Shown here piece by piece: positions 23,509 through 31,553 of a DNA stretch of 41,856 nt. The position numbers and the translations under genes are program-made. Below the pieces are notes generated by a model, which was not told the DNA's origin, ran no database searches, and worked only from the letters and a program-made list of their open reading frames with translations. This DNA is from a virus. The first letter of the stretch is position 1. Every line of letters starts with the position of its first letter. The stretch lies in IMG/VR virus record IMGVR_UViG_3300049825_000474, positions 1 through 41,856 of that record; one strand, written 5' to 3'.

Positions 23509-24054
23509 CTAGGCCGAGGCGGCGGTGGAATCCTTCCGGGGCCGCCCAGGGCCGCGCTTGGCCATTTGCTGGGTGTCGGATTTAGTTTCCGGGGTGTCCG
23601 GGCCGCTGCCCACCGGCTGGAGATCGTCGTCAATGCTGATTGGGGCGTCATATGAATCTAAGGCATCCTGCAGTGCGGCGTTTTCCGCGTCCGTAACGGT
23701 CGGAACCGGAACGCTGCGAGCTTCAGCCAGCGCTTCCAGGTTGGACTTTGACCGCATCGCAAGTTCGGCACGGAGGAGGTTGCTTTCATCGAGCAATCCT
23801 TGGATCGTCACGCCGCGCTTGTCGAACGCCTTCCGCAGCCGTTCCAATTCCTCCCGCATATTCGACGCGAGGCCAGCCGATTTACGCTCAGGCTCAACAG
23901 GCACAGGGCCCAGTTCGGGTTGTTCCAGGTTCCAGCCTTGCTCTAGGTGCCGTTCCAGTTCGGCGACGTCGCCCACCTCTTTGTACTTGTCGGGACCTTG
24001 GCCGTGGACGTTGACGCAATCGGGAGCATAGATCAATCGGGGGAACTGGCTCAT
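23509..24054 (-). CDS. Late protein with coiled coil and C-terminal AT-hook-like motif
   Basis: This 181-residue protein begins MSQFPRLIYAPD, with an aspartate-cysteine pair (PDCVNVHG) and ELERHLEQGW, as in short phage proteins located next to coat genes. Residues 65-125 form a coiled coil (MREELERLRKAFDKRGVTIQ and on). The last 15 residues contain K-R-G-P-G-R-P-R-K, an AT-hook core (GRP flanked by basic residues) that binds the minor groove of AT-rich DNA in other proteins. It follows a terminator downstream of the coat and decoration genes. Role unknown. Confidence 0.68.
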   Translation of the reverse strand: MSQFPRLIYAPDCVNVHGQGPDKYKEVGDVAELERHLEQGWNLEQPELGPVPVEPERKSAGLASNMREELERLRKAFDKRGVTIQGLLDESNLLRAELAMRSKSNLEALAEARSVPVPTVTDAENAALQDALDSYDAPISIDDDLQPVGSGPDTPETKSDTQQMAKRGPGRPRKDSTAASA

Positions 24055-24070
24055 GGGTAAATTCTACACC

Positions 24071-24112
24071 AAAACGAAAAATCCGCCCAAGGTCGTGAGC
24101 CTTAGGCGGATT
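24071..24112 (-). terminator. Rho-independent terminator after the coat/decoration genes
   Basis: On the minus strand AATCCGCCTAAGG pairs with CCTTGGGCGGATT (13 bp, one mismatch) around a 7-base loop at 24080-24112. It is followed by a T-rich tail (TTTTCGTTTT, 24080-24071). It lies in the 123-base gap after the 250-residue gene and would separate high-level coat expression from the fibre genes. No T-run follows on the plus strand. Confidence 0.75.
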
Positions 24113-24177
24113 GAAGAAGGCGGCCCCAGCCGCCCTTCGATTATTCCCTCACCCGGTGCTGGTGGAGTTCCAGTCTA

Positions 24178-24930
24178 TTACGGAGTCGGATTACAGGTCA
24201 ACGTCGATGGGTACCACTTCGCCTGGCCGACCTCGTAGGTGAAAGTGACACGACAGCCCGCCGTCATGGCCTCAAGGGAAGCATTGGAGATATTCCCCGC
24301 CGCCGTCCAGGTGGCCGCGCCGTCGAAGATGGCCGTCACTGTTCCACCGTGGAAACCCACGGGAAGCGTGAGCCCGGTAATAGCCGCGGTGCCCGTGACG
24401 TGAAATAGCGGCCCGCTTGGAGTGATGGACCCCGCCGCGGAAGCAACCGCCGCCGTAGCCCCAAGCTCGAAGCCGGAACTAAAGCCGCGAACATAGGTGC
24501 CGGTAACACTGGAACACAAGGTTTGCACCCCAGTGTTGACGTTGACCAGCGGGGTATAGCCGGTGTTGGCCGCCGTGCAGGCGCCGTTTCGGTCGGTGTT
24601 GACGAACGCCGCTCGAGTCGGAGCGATGACAACCACGGCGCCCAAAGCGTGTGCGACAGGGTTCTGATCGCGCCGCACGGTAATAGCCGTGCCATTCACG
24701 GCCACAACGCGGGAGACAAACTCCCCCGCCATAGTGCCGTAGTCGAAGATCATCAGCGAGCCGGCGGTGGTAATGCCGGTGGCTGACGCCACGTTGATTA
24801 CCTGGTCGGTGAGGCCAATAGCCACCGATGCCGTGGTCTGAGTGAGCGCCGTTTGTGCCTGCAGCGCGGTAACGCCGGAGAGCGCAAGAGCGAGTGCGAA
24901 GCACGCGAAAGCCTTTTTCATGGTGTTCAT
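24178..24930 (-). CDS. Exported protein adjacent to the coat gene
   Basis: This 250-residue protein has a clear Sec signal (MKKAFACFALALALSGVTAL, then QAQ); the ATG at 24930 or 24921 may start it. The mature part is Thr/Ala/Gly-rich beta sequence. It includes GLTDQVINVASATGITTAG, then MIFDYGTMAGEFVSRVVAV, a strand arrangement seen in capsid-decorating or fibre domains. Cys residues occur near 122, 143, 230 and 247. It directly follows the major coat gene (37 bases) and precedes a strong terminator, so expression should be high. It could be a capsid decoration protein that carries a signal, or an exported protein. Confidence 0.68.
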   Translation of the reverse strand: MNTMKKAFACFALALALSGVTALQAQTALTQTTASVAIGLTDQVINVASATGITTAGSLMIFDYGTMAGEFVSRVVAVNGTAITVRRDQNPVAHALGAVVVIAPTRAAFVNTDRNGACTAANTGYTPLVNVNTGVQTLCSSVTGTYVRGFSSGFELGATAAVASAAGSITPSGPLFHVTGTAAITGLTLPVGFHGGTVTAIFDGAATWTAAGNISNASLEAMTAGCRVTFTYEVGQAKWYPSTLTCNPTP

Positions 24931-24967
24931 ACTGTTCTATGTCCTTTCAGTTCATCCCCGAAGGGAA

Positions 24968-26218
24968 TTAGCCCAGCGCCACGATGGTGGCCGCGTTTTC
25001 CGCGAGTGCCGCGCCAAACCCAATCGCGCAATCAATGCGGATCAGGCTCTTGCGGTTCCGGATCTCGTACCCCTTCACGATAGAGAGTTCGATACCGGTC
25101 TTCTGCGATTTGGCGTTGCTGATTTCCACGCCAGGGGCCTGGTCGGGCCACTTTGCGGAAACCATGAAAAACGCCTCGGGAGCCGCGGCGATACCGAGCG
25201 CGCCGTTTTTCCCGATACCGGGGGTGGTAGTGCCGGGCCAGATAGTCAGAGCCGCACCGGCAGCCGGCAAGGTGTCGATGTTCTGATACGGATCGCCGGG
25301 GCCGACGATTTCAAATCCGGGAGGCATGGTCAGCGTCCCCACGCCGCCCGCGATAGTGACATCGGAGAGGGTCTGGAACGTGTAGGCATCGGTGCCAGGA
25401 GCCGCCCGCGTGGCCGGGTTTACGAACTTAGTGCCAGCAATGCTAACAACAGTGCCCGCCTTGATGATATCGCCATTAGTGCCGGTGATGCCCAGCGTGT
25501 TACCAGATTGGCCGGCCGCGCCCACTGCGAAGGCGCCCGCGAAGACGCCCGCGGTGAACCGCGGTATACAAACGGATTCGTTCCATTTGATCCCCGCAGC
25601 TTGGCCAAGGTAGCCCTGCCGAAAGAAGTCCGACTGATCCGAGCCGGGGTTGAACGTCAAGCGCTCACCCGCGCGGATCGATCGCATAGCCGAGGGGGTG
25701 AAATAGGCGTTTGTTTGCCCTTCACGATACCCGCCCTGGTTCATCAGCTTGACGCGGATATCGTCAGCGATGGTCGAGTCGTTGGGGTCCGTGCCCAACT
25801 TACCGACGACGTTTGGCGTGTTGGCAACCGCAAAGTTGAATGCCGCCACTTCCACCTGTGTGGCGATATAGTCAATCGAGGGCTCCATGTACTCGGCAGC
25901 CTGCTCGCGGGGCATCTTGAGCATTTTTTCCCAGTCATCCCACGCCAAATCAACGCCGAACGGCTGATTCATTTGGATCGTGATTTTCTTATTGGAAATG
26001 TTCTGCTCTACCATGGTCATCCCGGTTCGGCCGACAGGGCGGAATTTCTTCCGAACTGTCATGCTTTCACCAATCGGGAAATCCATGTCCATGAATTCGC
26101 GGGTGTACCGCTTATCCATCGACATGGCGAAGCTAAGCTTCGTCATGATCATTGAGAGCGACTTTTTAGCAATCCAGCCGGAATCCGCCTGGATTGCCGA
26201 TCCGAAGTCATTAGGCAT
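24968..26218 (-). CDS. Major capsid protein (P22 coat-like)
   Basis: This 416-residue protein matches the P22 coat family (HK97 fold): an N-terminal helix region (WIAKKSLSMIMTKLSFAMS), the motif D-M-D-F-P-I-G-E-S-M-T-V-R near residue 45, FRPVGRTGM, and a central Gly/Thr-rich insertion domain (about 230-330). The C-terminal strand region ends in a helix (NRKSLIRIDCAIGFGAALAE). The length is close to P22 gp5 (430). It follows the scaffold gene directly, as in P22. It forms the procapsid shell with the scaffold. Confidence 0.85.
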   Translation of the reverse strand: MPNDFGSAIQADSGWIAKKSLSMIMTKLSFAMSMDKRYTREFMDMDFPIGESMTVRKKFRPVGRTGMTMVEQNISNKKITIQMNQPFGVDLAWDDWEKMLKMPREQAAEYMEPSIDYIATQVEVAAFNFAVANTPNVVGKLGTDPNDSTIADDIRVKLMNQGGYREGQTNAYFTPSAMRSIRAGERLTFNPGSDQSDFFRQGYLGQAAGIKWNESVCIPRFTAGVFAGAFAVGAAGQSGNTLGITGTNGDIIKAGTVVSIAGTKFVNPATRAAPGTDAYTFQTLSDVTIAGGVGTLTMPPGFEIVGPGDPYQNIDTLPAAGAALTIWPGTTTPGIGKNGALGIAAAPEAFFMVSAKWPDQAPGVEISNAKSQKTGIELSIVKGYEIRNRKSLIRIDCAIGFGAALAENAATIVALG

Positions 26219-26243
26219 GGGTTAGACCCCCTCTTTCTTTCAG

Positions 26244-27296
26244 TTAGGTCCGGAAGGCCATTCTGGCCGCCGCCTTAGCGTTGCGATCCGCCTCGAAAAT
26301 GGCGTCCGCGTCCATATCGTTAACTCCAACGGACGGCTTGGCGCCGTTGGGCACATTGGCCGGTGGTGGCGATGCTACACGGGTTGGCCTGGAAGGTGTC
26401 ACCACCTCCGGGGGCTTCGTTGCTGCCCGCTTTTGCGCCTTCCCCAGCGTGGTTATTACCGCTACTTGCTCATCAAACGGGAGTTCCACAAACTCCGCTT
26501 GCTCCGCTTCTGACGACTTCGCCAGCGCATAGAACCCGCGAAACGCAATGTCTCCCTTACGGTCTGCCCACTCGGTCAGGTCGCCCGGCCGGATATCCAA
26601 TCGCTCGAATATTCCAGGGGTTTCCTCCGTTCCGATCACCGTTTCCCGCCAGTCGCCGAGTTCCGTATCGAGCGAAGAAGCCAGAGTTGCTTGTTCCGTC
26701 GCATGATCGATTGCCGCCGCCTGGGTTTCCTTGGTGGTGGCCTTCGCCTCGACCGCCTTCAGAACATCGTCCTTTGCTTGGTCGATTTGTGCCTTTGTCC
26801 ACTTGGCTACCGCCTTTTGGTAGTCCTTGACCTCCGCGAAGTCGTAGATATCAGGGATTTCCTCAGGCACCGCACTTGCAGCCGGTTTTTCGGTGGGCTT
26901 GTCTCCGGTGGCCGGGGCCGGGGTGTTTGGCGGCGGGGTGGCCAGCTTCGCGCGTAATTCCCGGTTTTCGCGGGCTAATCGCTCGATTCGCTTTTGCGCA
27001 AAATCGGCCGGTTTTACGTGGGGCTTGCCTTTGTCGTCCGGTGCCGATCCCGGTTTGGCTTCGGCCGGTTTCCCGTCCTTGCCTTCGGCTGGTTTGTCGC
27101 CGTCCTTGGCTGGTGCAGGTTCCGCGTCTGCCTTTTTCGGTGCGACTCCCCGCGCTTCTAAGCGCTTGGCTTGTTCCGCTTCGTGAACTTGCTCGAAGGT
27201 CGGTTCGGCCGGGTTTGCCGGTGTTTCTGTTACTGCTGGTGCTACTACTTCGGTTGCTGCAGTGGCCGGGGCTGCAATTGTTTCGGCTGGATCCAT
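26244..27296 (-). CDS. Capsid scaffolding protein
   Basis: This 350-residue, highly charged protein is rich in Ala, Glu, Lys and Pro. Residues 1-140 are disordered low complexity (EPAPAKDGDKPAEGKDGKPA and similar), then comes a coiled-coil-like region (IERLARENRELRAKL). A helical core at about 150-270 is followed by a short C-terminal helix with basic residues (DADAIFEADRNAKAAARMAF), the element that binds coat in P22-type scaffolds. Its position between portal and coat genes, size and composition all fit the scaffold role. It should be absent from mature virions. Confidence 0.8.
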   Translation of the reverse strand: MDPAETIAAPATAATEVVAPAVTETPANPAEPTFEQVHEAEQAKRLEARGVAPKKADAEPAPAKDGDKPAEGKDGKPAEAKPGSAPDDKGKPHVKPADFAQKRIERLARENRELRAKLATPPPNTPAPATGDKPTEKPAASAVPEEIPDIYDFAEVKDYQKAVAKWTKAQIDQAKDDVLKAVEAKATTKETQAAAIDHATEQATLASSLDTELGDWRETVIGTEETPGIFERLDIRPGDLTEWADRKGDIAFRGFYALAKSSEAEQAEFVELPFDEQVAVITTLGKAQKRAATKPPEVVTPSRPTRVASPPPANVPNGAKPSVGVNDMDADAIFEADRNAKAAARMAFRT

Positions 27297-27376
27297 GATT
27301 AGCCTCTTTCGGTTCCGTTGTCAAACATTCCCTTGCGGGTTTGTTTCAATCACATGGTAACCGAAAGCGGAAAACC

Positions 27377-27958
27377 CTACTCCTCCGCCCAACACCAGGA
27401 AGCCGTAAGCGTGAGCCCGGCAGGGAGCGCGGCCCCGTTGAAATTAAGGTGAAGCTCTTGGGCCGTTCCGCGCAGAACCACGCCAGGCAGTAGCCCGCGC
27501 ATCGTGAAGTCCACCATCATGGGGTAGCGAGGATCGGCAGTAACCGCGAGCGGAACACTAACGCGGATGATCGAGACATTTCCGACCAATGTGCCGAGCG
27601 TGGGGTTTGCCGTCCAGCTCTTGGCAATGGCGGTTGCGGCTGCAAATGCAGAGTCCGACGGTACGATGGTGGCCGCCGCGCTGGTGCCGGCCGTGTCAGC
27701 CGTCGAGCGCCGCACCAGGAAGAATGTCTGGGTGGCCGCCGTGGTCTGTGACGGTGTAATCGTCATGTTGAGAACGCGCACCGTCTTAGTAGCGCTGCCA
27801 GTGATCGACCACATGTCGGTAGGGGCTGCTGGGATTGTCCAGGCGTTGGCGGTGGCGCAGAACGTGGGCTTGTTAGTTGGTTCTAGGTTCACCCGATTGC
27901 CGGAATTGTTGGACTGCGCCCAGCACGCCAGGGGCAGCAATAGGGCGATAAAGCGCAT
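27377..27958 (-). CDS. Exported protein between portal and scaffold genes
   Basis: This 193-residue protein has a short Sec signal (MRFIALLLPLACWAQ). The mature part is a beta-rich Thr/Ala sequence with VRVLNMTITPSQTTAATQTF, FLVRRSTADTAG and a Cys near each end. It follows the 243-residue exported protein by 3 bases. Its strand pattern is like phage decoration or fibre domains. There is no recognisable family. The 80-base gap downstream, before the scaffold gene, holds no supported gene. Confidence 0.66.
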   Translation of the reverse strand: MRFIALLLPLACWAQSNNSGNRVNLEPTNKPTFCATANAWTIPAAPTDMWSITGSATKTVRVLNMTITPSQTTAATQTFFLVRRSTADTAGTSAAATIVPSDSAFAAATAIAKSWTANPTLGTLVGNVSIIRVSVPLAVTADPRYPMMVDFTMRGLLPGVVLRGTAQELHLNFNGAALPAGLTLTASWCWAEE

Positions 27959-27961
27959 GGA

Positions 27962-28693
27962 TTACTGGAGCCCAGTTACCGCCAAGTTCAACGCCGAAGC
28001 GGTTCCCGCTATGGCCGTCATCCCGGCATTGAATGTGATGCCTTCCAGGTGAATCGTCCCCGATCCGTTTGCCCCAATTGTGAAGTCGGCATTGCCGCCG
28101 AGCCAGATAATCGGGGTGCCTGTCTTGTCCTGAAGCCTGAGCGTGACGGGCGCGTTGGTGATGTTGTTGACGTACAGATTGGTGAGGCATGTACTGGTTG
28201 ACGTGATCGAAGTTCCGGCCCCCGTGGCCACGCCAACGGTCTGGCTTGTAAAGAGCGTAACTTGGGCCGCGCTACAACCGGCCGGCGAGGCAAGCACGCG
28301 AAATGGCGTGTTGTCAGAAGCGATAGCCATCCGTTCGACGCCAGCGCCGACCACGCCATTTGAGGTTGCAATTGCGGTGGCCCCGATTGTACTCATCGAA
28401 ATTGCATTCGTTGCCCCTGGAGTCGTTTGATCGATTCCGAACTTGCCGATGAGATTCGCCCCGGCTGGGAGTGCGGCATTGATCTGGACTCCATTGGTGG
28501 TCCCTGGCGTGGTCTGGTCAATGCCAAACTTGCCAGCAATCGCCGTTCCGGCTGTGAGGACAACAGAAGATCCTCCACTTGAGTTGATCTGAGCGACGCT
28601 GAGCCCCGCCCAGATGACCATCAGCCCGATGGATGCCCACACGATAGAGCGCGTCTTCGTCCGATCCTTTGTCCAAACCATTCGTACTTTCAT
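27962..28693 (-). CDS. Exported protein with phage structural repeats (GKFGIDQTTPG)
   Basis: This protein has 243 residues from the ATG at 28693, chosen for the GGGGG upstream and the ATGA overlap with the 42-residue membrane gene. The N-terminus is basic then hydrophobic (TRSIVWASIGLMVIWAGLSV, then AQ), a Sec signal or anchor. Next come two copies of I-x-G-K-F-G-I-D-Q-T-T-P-G and GVVGAGVERMAIASDNTPFR, motifs common in phage structural and tail proteins. The C-terminal domain has a jelly-roll-like strand order. A structural repeat behind an export signal is unusual. Lies between portal and scaffold genes. Confidence 0.68.
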   Translation of the reverse strand: MKVRMVWTKDRTKTRSIVWASIGLMVIWAGLSVAQINSSGGSSVVLTAGTAIAGKFGIDQTTPGTTNGVQINAALPAGANLIGKFGIDQTTPGATNAISMSTIGATAIATSNGVVGAGVERMAIASDNTPFRVLASPAGCSAAQVTLFTSQTVGVATGAGTSITSTSTCLTNLYVNNITNAPVTLRLQDKTGTPIIWLGGNADFTIGANGSGTIHLEGITFNAGMTAIAGTASALNLAVTGLQ

Positions 28694-28818
28694 CGAGTCC
28701 CCCAAATTACCAAGCAAATTATGATTGCCGAGCCCCATATTGAAGCCACGATCAGATAGCAGTCCAAATGCTGCGCCGCGTGGCCTTTTTCCCGGAGGTC
28801 TTTTACGTTTAGGCTCAT
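28690..28818 (-). CDS. 42-residue single-pass membrane protein (hidden small gene)
   Basis: The ATG overlaps the stop of the 109-residue gene (ATGA), and its TGA overlaps the ATG of the 243-residue gene, so three genes are chained. The N-terminus is polar (MSLNVKDLREKGHAAQHLDC). Residues about 21-40 are a transmembrane helix (YLIVASIWGSAIIICLVIWG), followed by TR. It replaces the apparent N-terminal extension of the downstream open frame. Function unknown; it may be a small accessory for the exported proteins that follow. Confidence 0.7.
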   Translation of the reverse strand: MSLNVKDLREKGHAAQHLDCYLIVASIWGSAIIICLVIWGTR

Positions 28819-29144
28819 ACTCTGCCATTCAACATAGCATGTAGGCCGGGCCCGCTCGCTTGCCAATACAAACCGCCAGGGAAAGCGCGCCCATAGTGGA
28901 ATATCTGCGAAAAACTCCCGCCAGGTGGGATCGGCACCGCGTCAGCCATGAATATCGGGGGGGATTGTCCATCGCGGATCGTAATCGCCACCGTTGCGCC
29001 ACTCTTGTTTATTCCGCCAACCTCAAGCAGCACATAGTTGCCTACGTAGACCTGGGTCAACACGGCTGGAATCTCTTGCGGCATCAGCCGAGTAAACGAA
29101 AACCCCCCTTGGTCCCTCCCGCTCAGCATGTCTTGGTCTGTCAT
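28815..29144 (-). CDS. Late protein after portal, beta-sandwich-like
   Basis: This 109-residue protein has an ATG that overlaps the portal stop (ATGA). The body is beta-rich (AVLTQVYVGNYVLLEVGGIN, ATVAITIRDGQ) with a Gly/Pro-rich turn (VPIPPGGSFSQIFHYGRAFP) and a final GGLYWQASGPGLHAML. The pattern resembles small jelly-roll decoration or spike proteins, but no family is recognised. It is co-translated with portal, so a minor virion component is likely. Confidence 0.7.
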   Translation of the reverse strand: MTDQDMLSGRDQGGFSFTRLMPQEIPAVLTQVYVGNYVLLEVGGINKSGATVAITIRDGQSPPIFMADAVPIPPGGSFSQIFHYGRAFPGGLYWQASGPGLHAMLNGRV

Positions 29145-31348
29145 TGCGCCACCGGTTCAGGCTGCAAACGCGCCTGGTGCGATGCGAGATCGAGTTGCCG
29201 GTTATGCGCGAGTTCGGCCGAGATTTCATCCAGCCGCTTCGTAATCATCGCCATGGATGAAGACTGGTTCGCCGCAAATTCCGCCAAGAGCAGCTTGGTT
29301 TGCTCCTGGAGCATCACTCGCTCTTTGGCACCTTCGTTGGCTAACGCCTGCTTGTCGACGCCCGCCGACAACCGAGTAACGTCGGCCTGGAGCTTCTGCA
29401 CCACAACTTCGGCTTGCTTGAGTTGTTCGGCCTGCTGTGCTGCAATCTGGCTCACCTTGGCGAGCTTGCCCTTGCCGGATTCTTCATCTTGCGGATCGAT
29501 CACATCGGCGATAGCGTCCATGGCGGGCCCGCCGTCCCGGCTTCGAATCGCGGCGCCAACGAGCTCAGGCGCAATTGCCGGGTTGGATTGGATGGCCGCC
29601 GCGAGCGCTCCATTCTCCATGATTTGTTCGAGGAACCCGTCCGCGTCGTCCTTCAGTGAGTCCGCAGCCTTGCCCACGCTGATCGTTACGCTATGGTCTT
29701 CGGAGTATCCCAGGTCGATAGTGCGGGTTTCCTTGTTGCGTGGGTCTATGGCTTCGCGCCCGATGGTGAGGACGTGTTCCTTCTTGTCCGGGGTGATGGC
29801 CAGGAAGTCGCGCGGGTTTTCCTTGCTCACAAGATAGTCAAGTTGGTCATTCACGATTTTGTAGCCGCGCAACCGGCTCTTTTCGTAGGTGTCCACGAAG
29901 TGGGAGCCGCCCTGGTCGACGACATCTTGCATCTCTTCGAGCGCCTTGCCGGATTTGCTCTTATCGTGGAACAGCGCCGTGTTGATCATAGCCATGCCCA
30001 TCGCCGTTCCCACGTCACGGATCAGCGATTGCGCCATCATCTCCAGGGATTGAATAGCGCCAGGGTCGAACGAATCGCGAGACGGGGGCGGCAGCACGAT
30101 GTAGGAGCCGTCTGGGTTGCGCAGGTGTTCCAGTGTGGCCGAGTATTCCAGTACGTCGACGAATTTGCGGTGCGAGTTGCCCCAGTTTTCCTTCTGTTCC
30201 AGGGTTAGCTGGCCCACCACGGCCCGCGGCGCCGATACCGGAGCCATGCCGGCGAGGAGTAGTTGCTTGGACCGCACGTAGCAGAGCGCCAGGTACGCTT
30301 GCCGCGCGAGCCGGATCAGAGAGAGAATCTCGCGCCGGGTTTGGCCGCCGCGCTCGACAAAGCGCTGTTTTCCGAGCATGAGAATCAGCGGAATTTGCCG
30401 GGTGTCCCACGGCGTGGTCTCTAGAATTTCGTATCCGTTGGTAATGTACTGCGTCACCTTCGGGATGATTTCAAAGCGGTCGCCTGTGATATCGCCAACA
30501 AGGCCCATGCCGGGGCCGTTAGCCATGGGTGCCCAGAGCTGCTTGTTTACTATCTCCATTCCCTGGGATTTGATTTGAGAAGCGGGGACGTCGAGATCAT
30601 GCCCATGGATTGGCCGGCCGTCAGGCCCAACAAGTCCAGGAGTCTTTACAAACAGGAGCTTTTCTTTGGCCTTTTCGATGTTCCAGTATTCGCACTTGAC
30701 GACGTATTCGATGCCCTCTTGAGTCTGAAACCAATTCAGCGCATTAGTTGCTTCGGCGAGGTCAAATCCGATATGGGCTGAGCGTGCGCCGGTGAATTCA
30801 CGCTCGAATTCCTTTCGCGGTTGCAGGTACTCCACAAACGCATAGTTGGCGTCTGAGCCATCGACCTCAACAATGGATGGATCGAAGAGGACCTGCTTGC
30901 GGTTGGCAAATGAGCGGTATTTGATGTCCTGCTGCCGCGAGCCTGGCCGGTATTCCTTGGTGAGGCCGTAGACGCCGATGCCGGTTTCGATCATCGACGT
31001 ATAGGCGAGCAACGTGGCCGCTTGCGCGTTGCCCATGTAGTCGATGCCGCACATGATATCGCCGCGTGCAGCGGCGGAGAGCGCCGAGCCGGTGGCCGAA
31101 GCCTGGGACACCTTCGGCCCGCGCGGCTTGGAGAGCACCTGGTTGGAAATGCGGTTGACGTGCGAGCCTAGCTGGTCGACAGCAATCGGATCGTGCCCGT
31201 ACATGTCATTCCACGCCCGCTTGTCCTGCGGAGTGAAGGGGTCGCCATTAATGTAGCGCTGGTCAATGTCGCCCTGGTCGAAGTTCCACTTCCATTCGAG
31301 TTCGGCGAAACGCTTGCGTTGACGGAGTTCTTCGAGATCGACAGCCAT
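29141..31348 (-). CDS. Portal protein (P22-like)
   Basis: This 735-residue protein is close in size to the P22 portal (725). The N-terminus reads ELEWKWNFDQGDIDQRYING, then the family-like DHVxRIxNQ segment (GSHVNRISNQVL). Next comes GIDYMGNAQAATLLAYTSMI, then GVYGLTKEYRPGS and FDPSIVEVDGSDANYAFV. Long helices toward the C-terminus (about 590-735) form the barrel-like region (AQQAEQLKQAEVVVQKLQAD). Twelve copies form the DNA entry ring and dock terminase. It is located downstream of the terminase genes, though separated from them by a rightward island. Confidence 0.87.
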   Translation of the reverse strand: MAVDLEELRQRKRFAELEWKWNFDQGDIDQRYINGDPFTPQDKRAWNDMYGHDPIAVDQLGSHVNRISNQVLSKPRGPKVSQASATGSALSAAARGDIMCGIDYMGNAQAATLLAYTSMIETGIGVYGLTKEYRPGSRQQDIKYRSFANRKQVLFDPSIVEVDGSDANYAFVEYLQPRKEFEREFTGARSAHIGFDLAEATNALNWFQTQEGIEYVVKCEYWNIEKAKEKLLFVKTPGLVGPDGRPIHGHDLDVPASQIKSQGMEIVNKQLWAPMANGPGMGLVGDITGDRFEIIPKVTQYITNGYEILETTPWDTRQIPLILMLGKQRFVERGGQTRREILSLIRLARQAYLALCYVRSKQLLLAGMAPVSAPRAVVGQLTLEQKENWGNSHRKFVDVLEYSATLEHLRNPDGSYIVLPPPSRDSFDPGAIQSLEMMAQSLIRDVGTAMGMAMINTALFHDKSKSGKALEEMQDVVDQGGSHFVDTYEKSRLRGYKIVNDQLDYLVSKENPRDFLAITPDKKEHVLTIGREAIDPRNKETRTIDLGYSEDHSVTISVGKAADSLKDDADGFLEQIMENGALAAAIQSNPAIAPELVGAAIRSRDGGPAMDAIADVIDPQDEESGKGKLAKVSQIAAQQAEQLKQAEVVVQKLQADVTRLSAGVDKQALANEGAKERVMLQEQTKLLLAEFAANQSSSMAMITKRLDEISAELAHNRQLDLASHQARLQPEPVAQ

Positions 31349-31553
31349 GCGGGAAGTTTAGCGCATGATGGGAAGGTTAGGGCCGGAGCACTTGCGCAAT
31401 ATACCGGCTTAGCGGCAGCGGGATTTTTGCGATTTTGGCCGATGCGGCCTTGCGGGCTGGGCTCTTGGATGACGTGGCCGCTGACAGGTTCCCTTTGCCA
31501 TCGCTCCACCTTTTTCTCTTGCAATTGGTGCGGGACTCATGCACTATTAGGCC
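31349..31553. other. 205-base intergenic region between portal and the rightward island
   Basis: It holds the rightward promoter at 31519-31547. On the minus strand there is a 55-codon open frame from a GTG at 31544 to a TAA at 31377 (basic, with RWSDGKGNL). It has no ribosome-binding site and overlaps the promoter, so I do not call it a gene. No terminator is seen and no leftward portal promoter is obvious. Confidence 0.4.
31519..31547 (+). promoter_or_regulatory. Promoter of the rightward island (leaderless type)
   Basis: TTGCAA (31519-31524), a 17-base spacer and CACTAT (31542-31547) are followed by 6 bases and the ATG at 31554. The CACTATTAGGCCATG end resembles TACTATTAGCTCATG at 40729, and a T-rich stretch lies upstream. 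No Shine-Dalgarno sequence fits. Confidence 0.55.

Noticed and set aside
24842-26155. 437-codon plus-strand open frame
   Set aside because: It is antisense to the P22-like coat gene and reads as Arg/His-rich shadow sequence.
27292-27324. Minus-strand TTGACA-17-TAATCA promoter before the scaffold gene
   Set aside because: The -10 box overlaps the scaffold start codon, so transcription would begin inside the gene; the gene has an AGAGG site for translation from upstream mRNA.
28694-28828. N-terminal extension of the 243-residue protein to 28828
   Set aside because: Another frame encodes the 42-residue membrane protein with ATGA overlaps on both sides and the ATG at 28693 has a good SD.
31168-31544. 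Minus-strand open frames between portal and the rightward island
   Set aside because: The 118-codon frame overlaps the portal N-terminus by 180 bases; the 55-codon GTG frame has no ribosome-binding site and overlaps a promoter.
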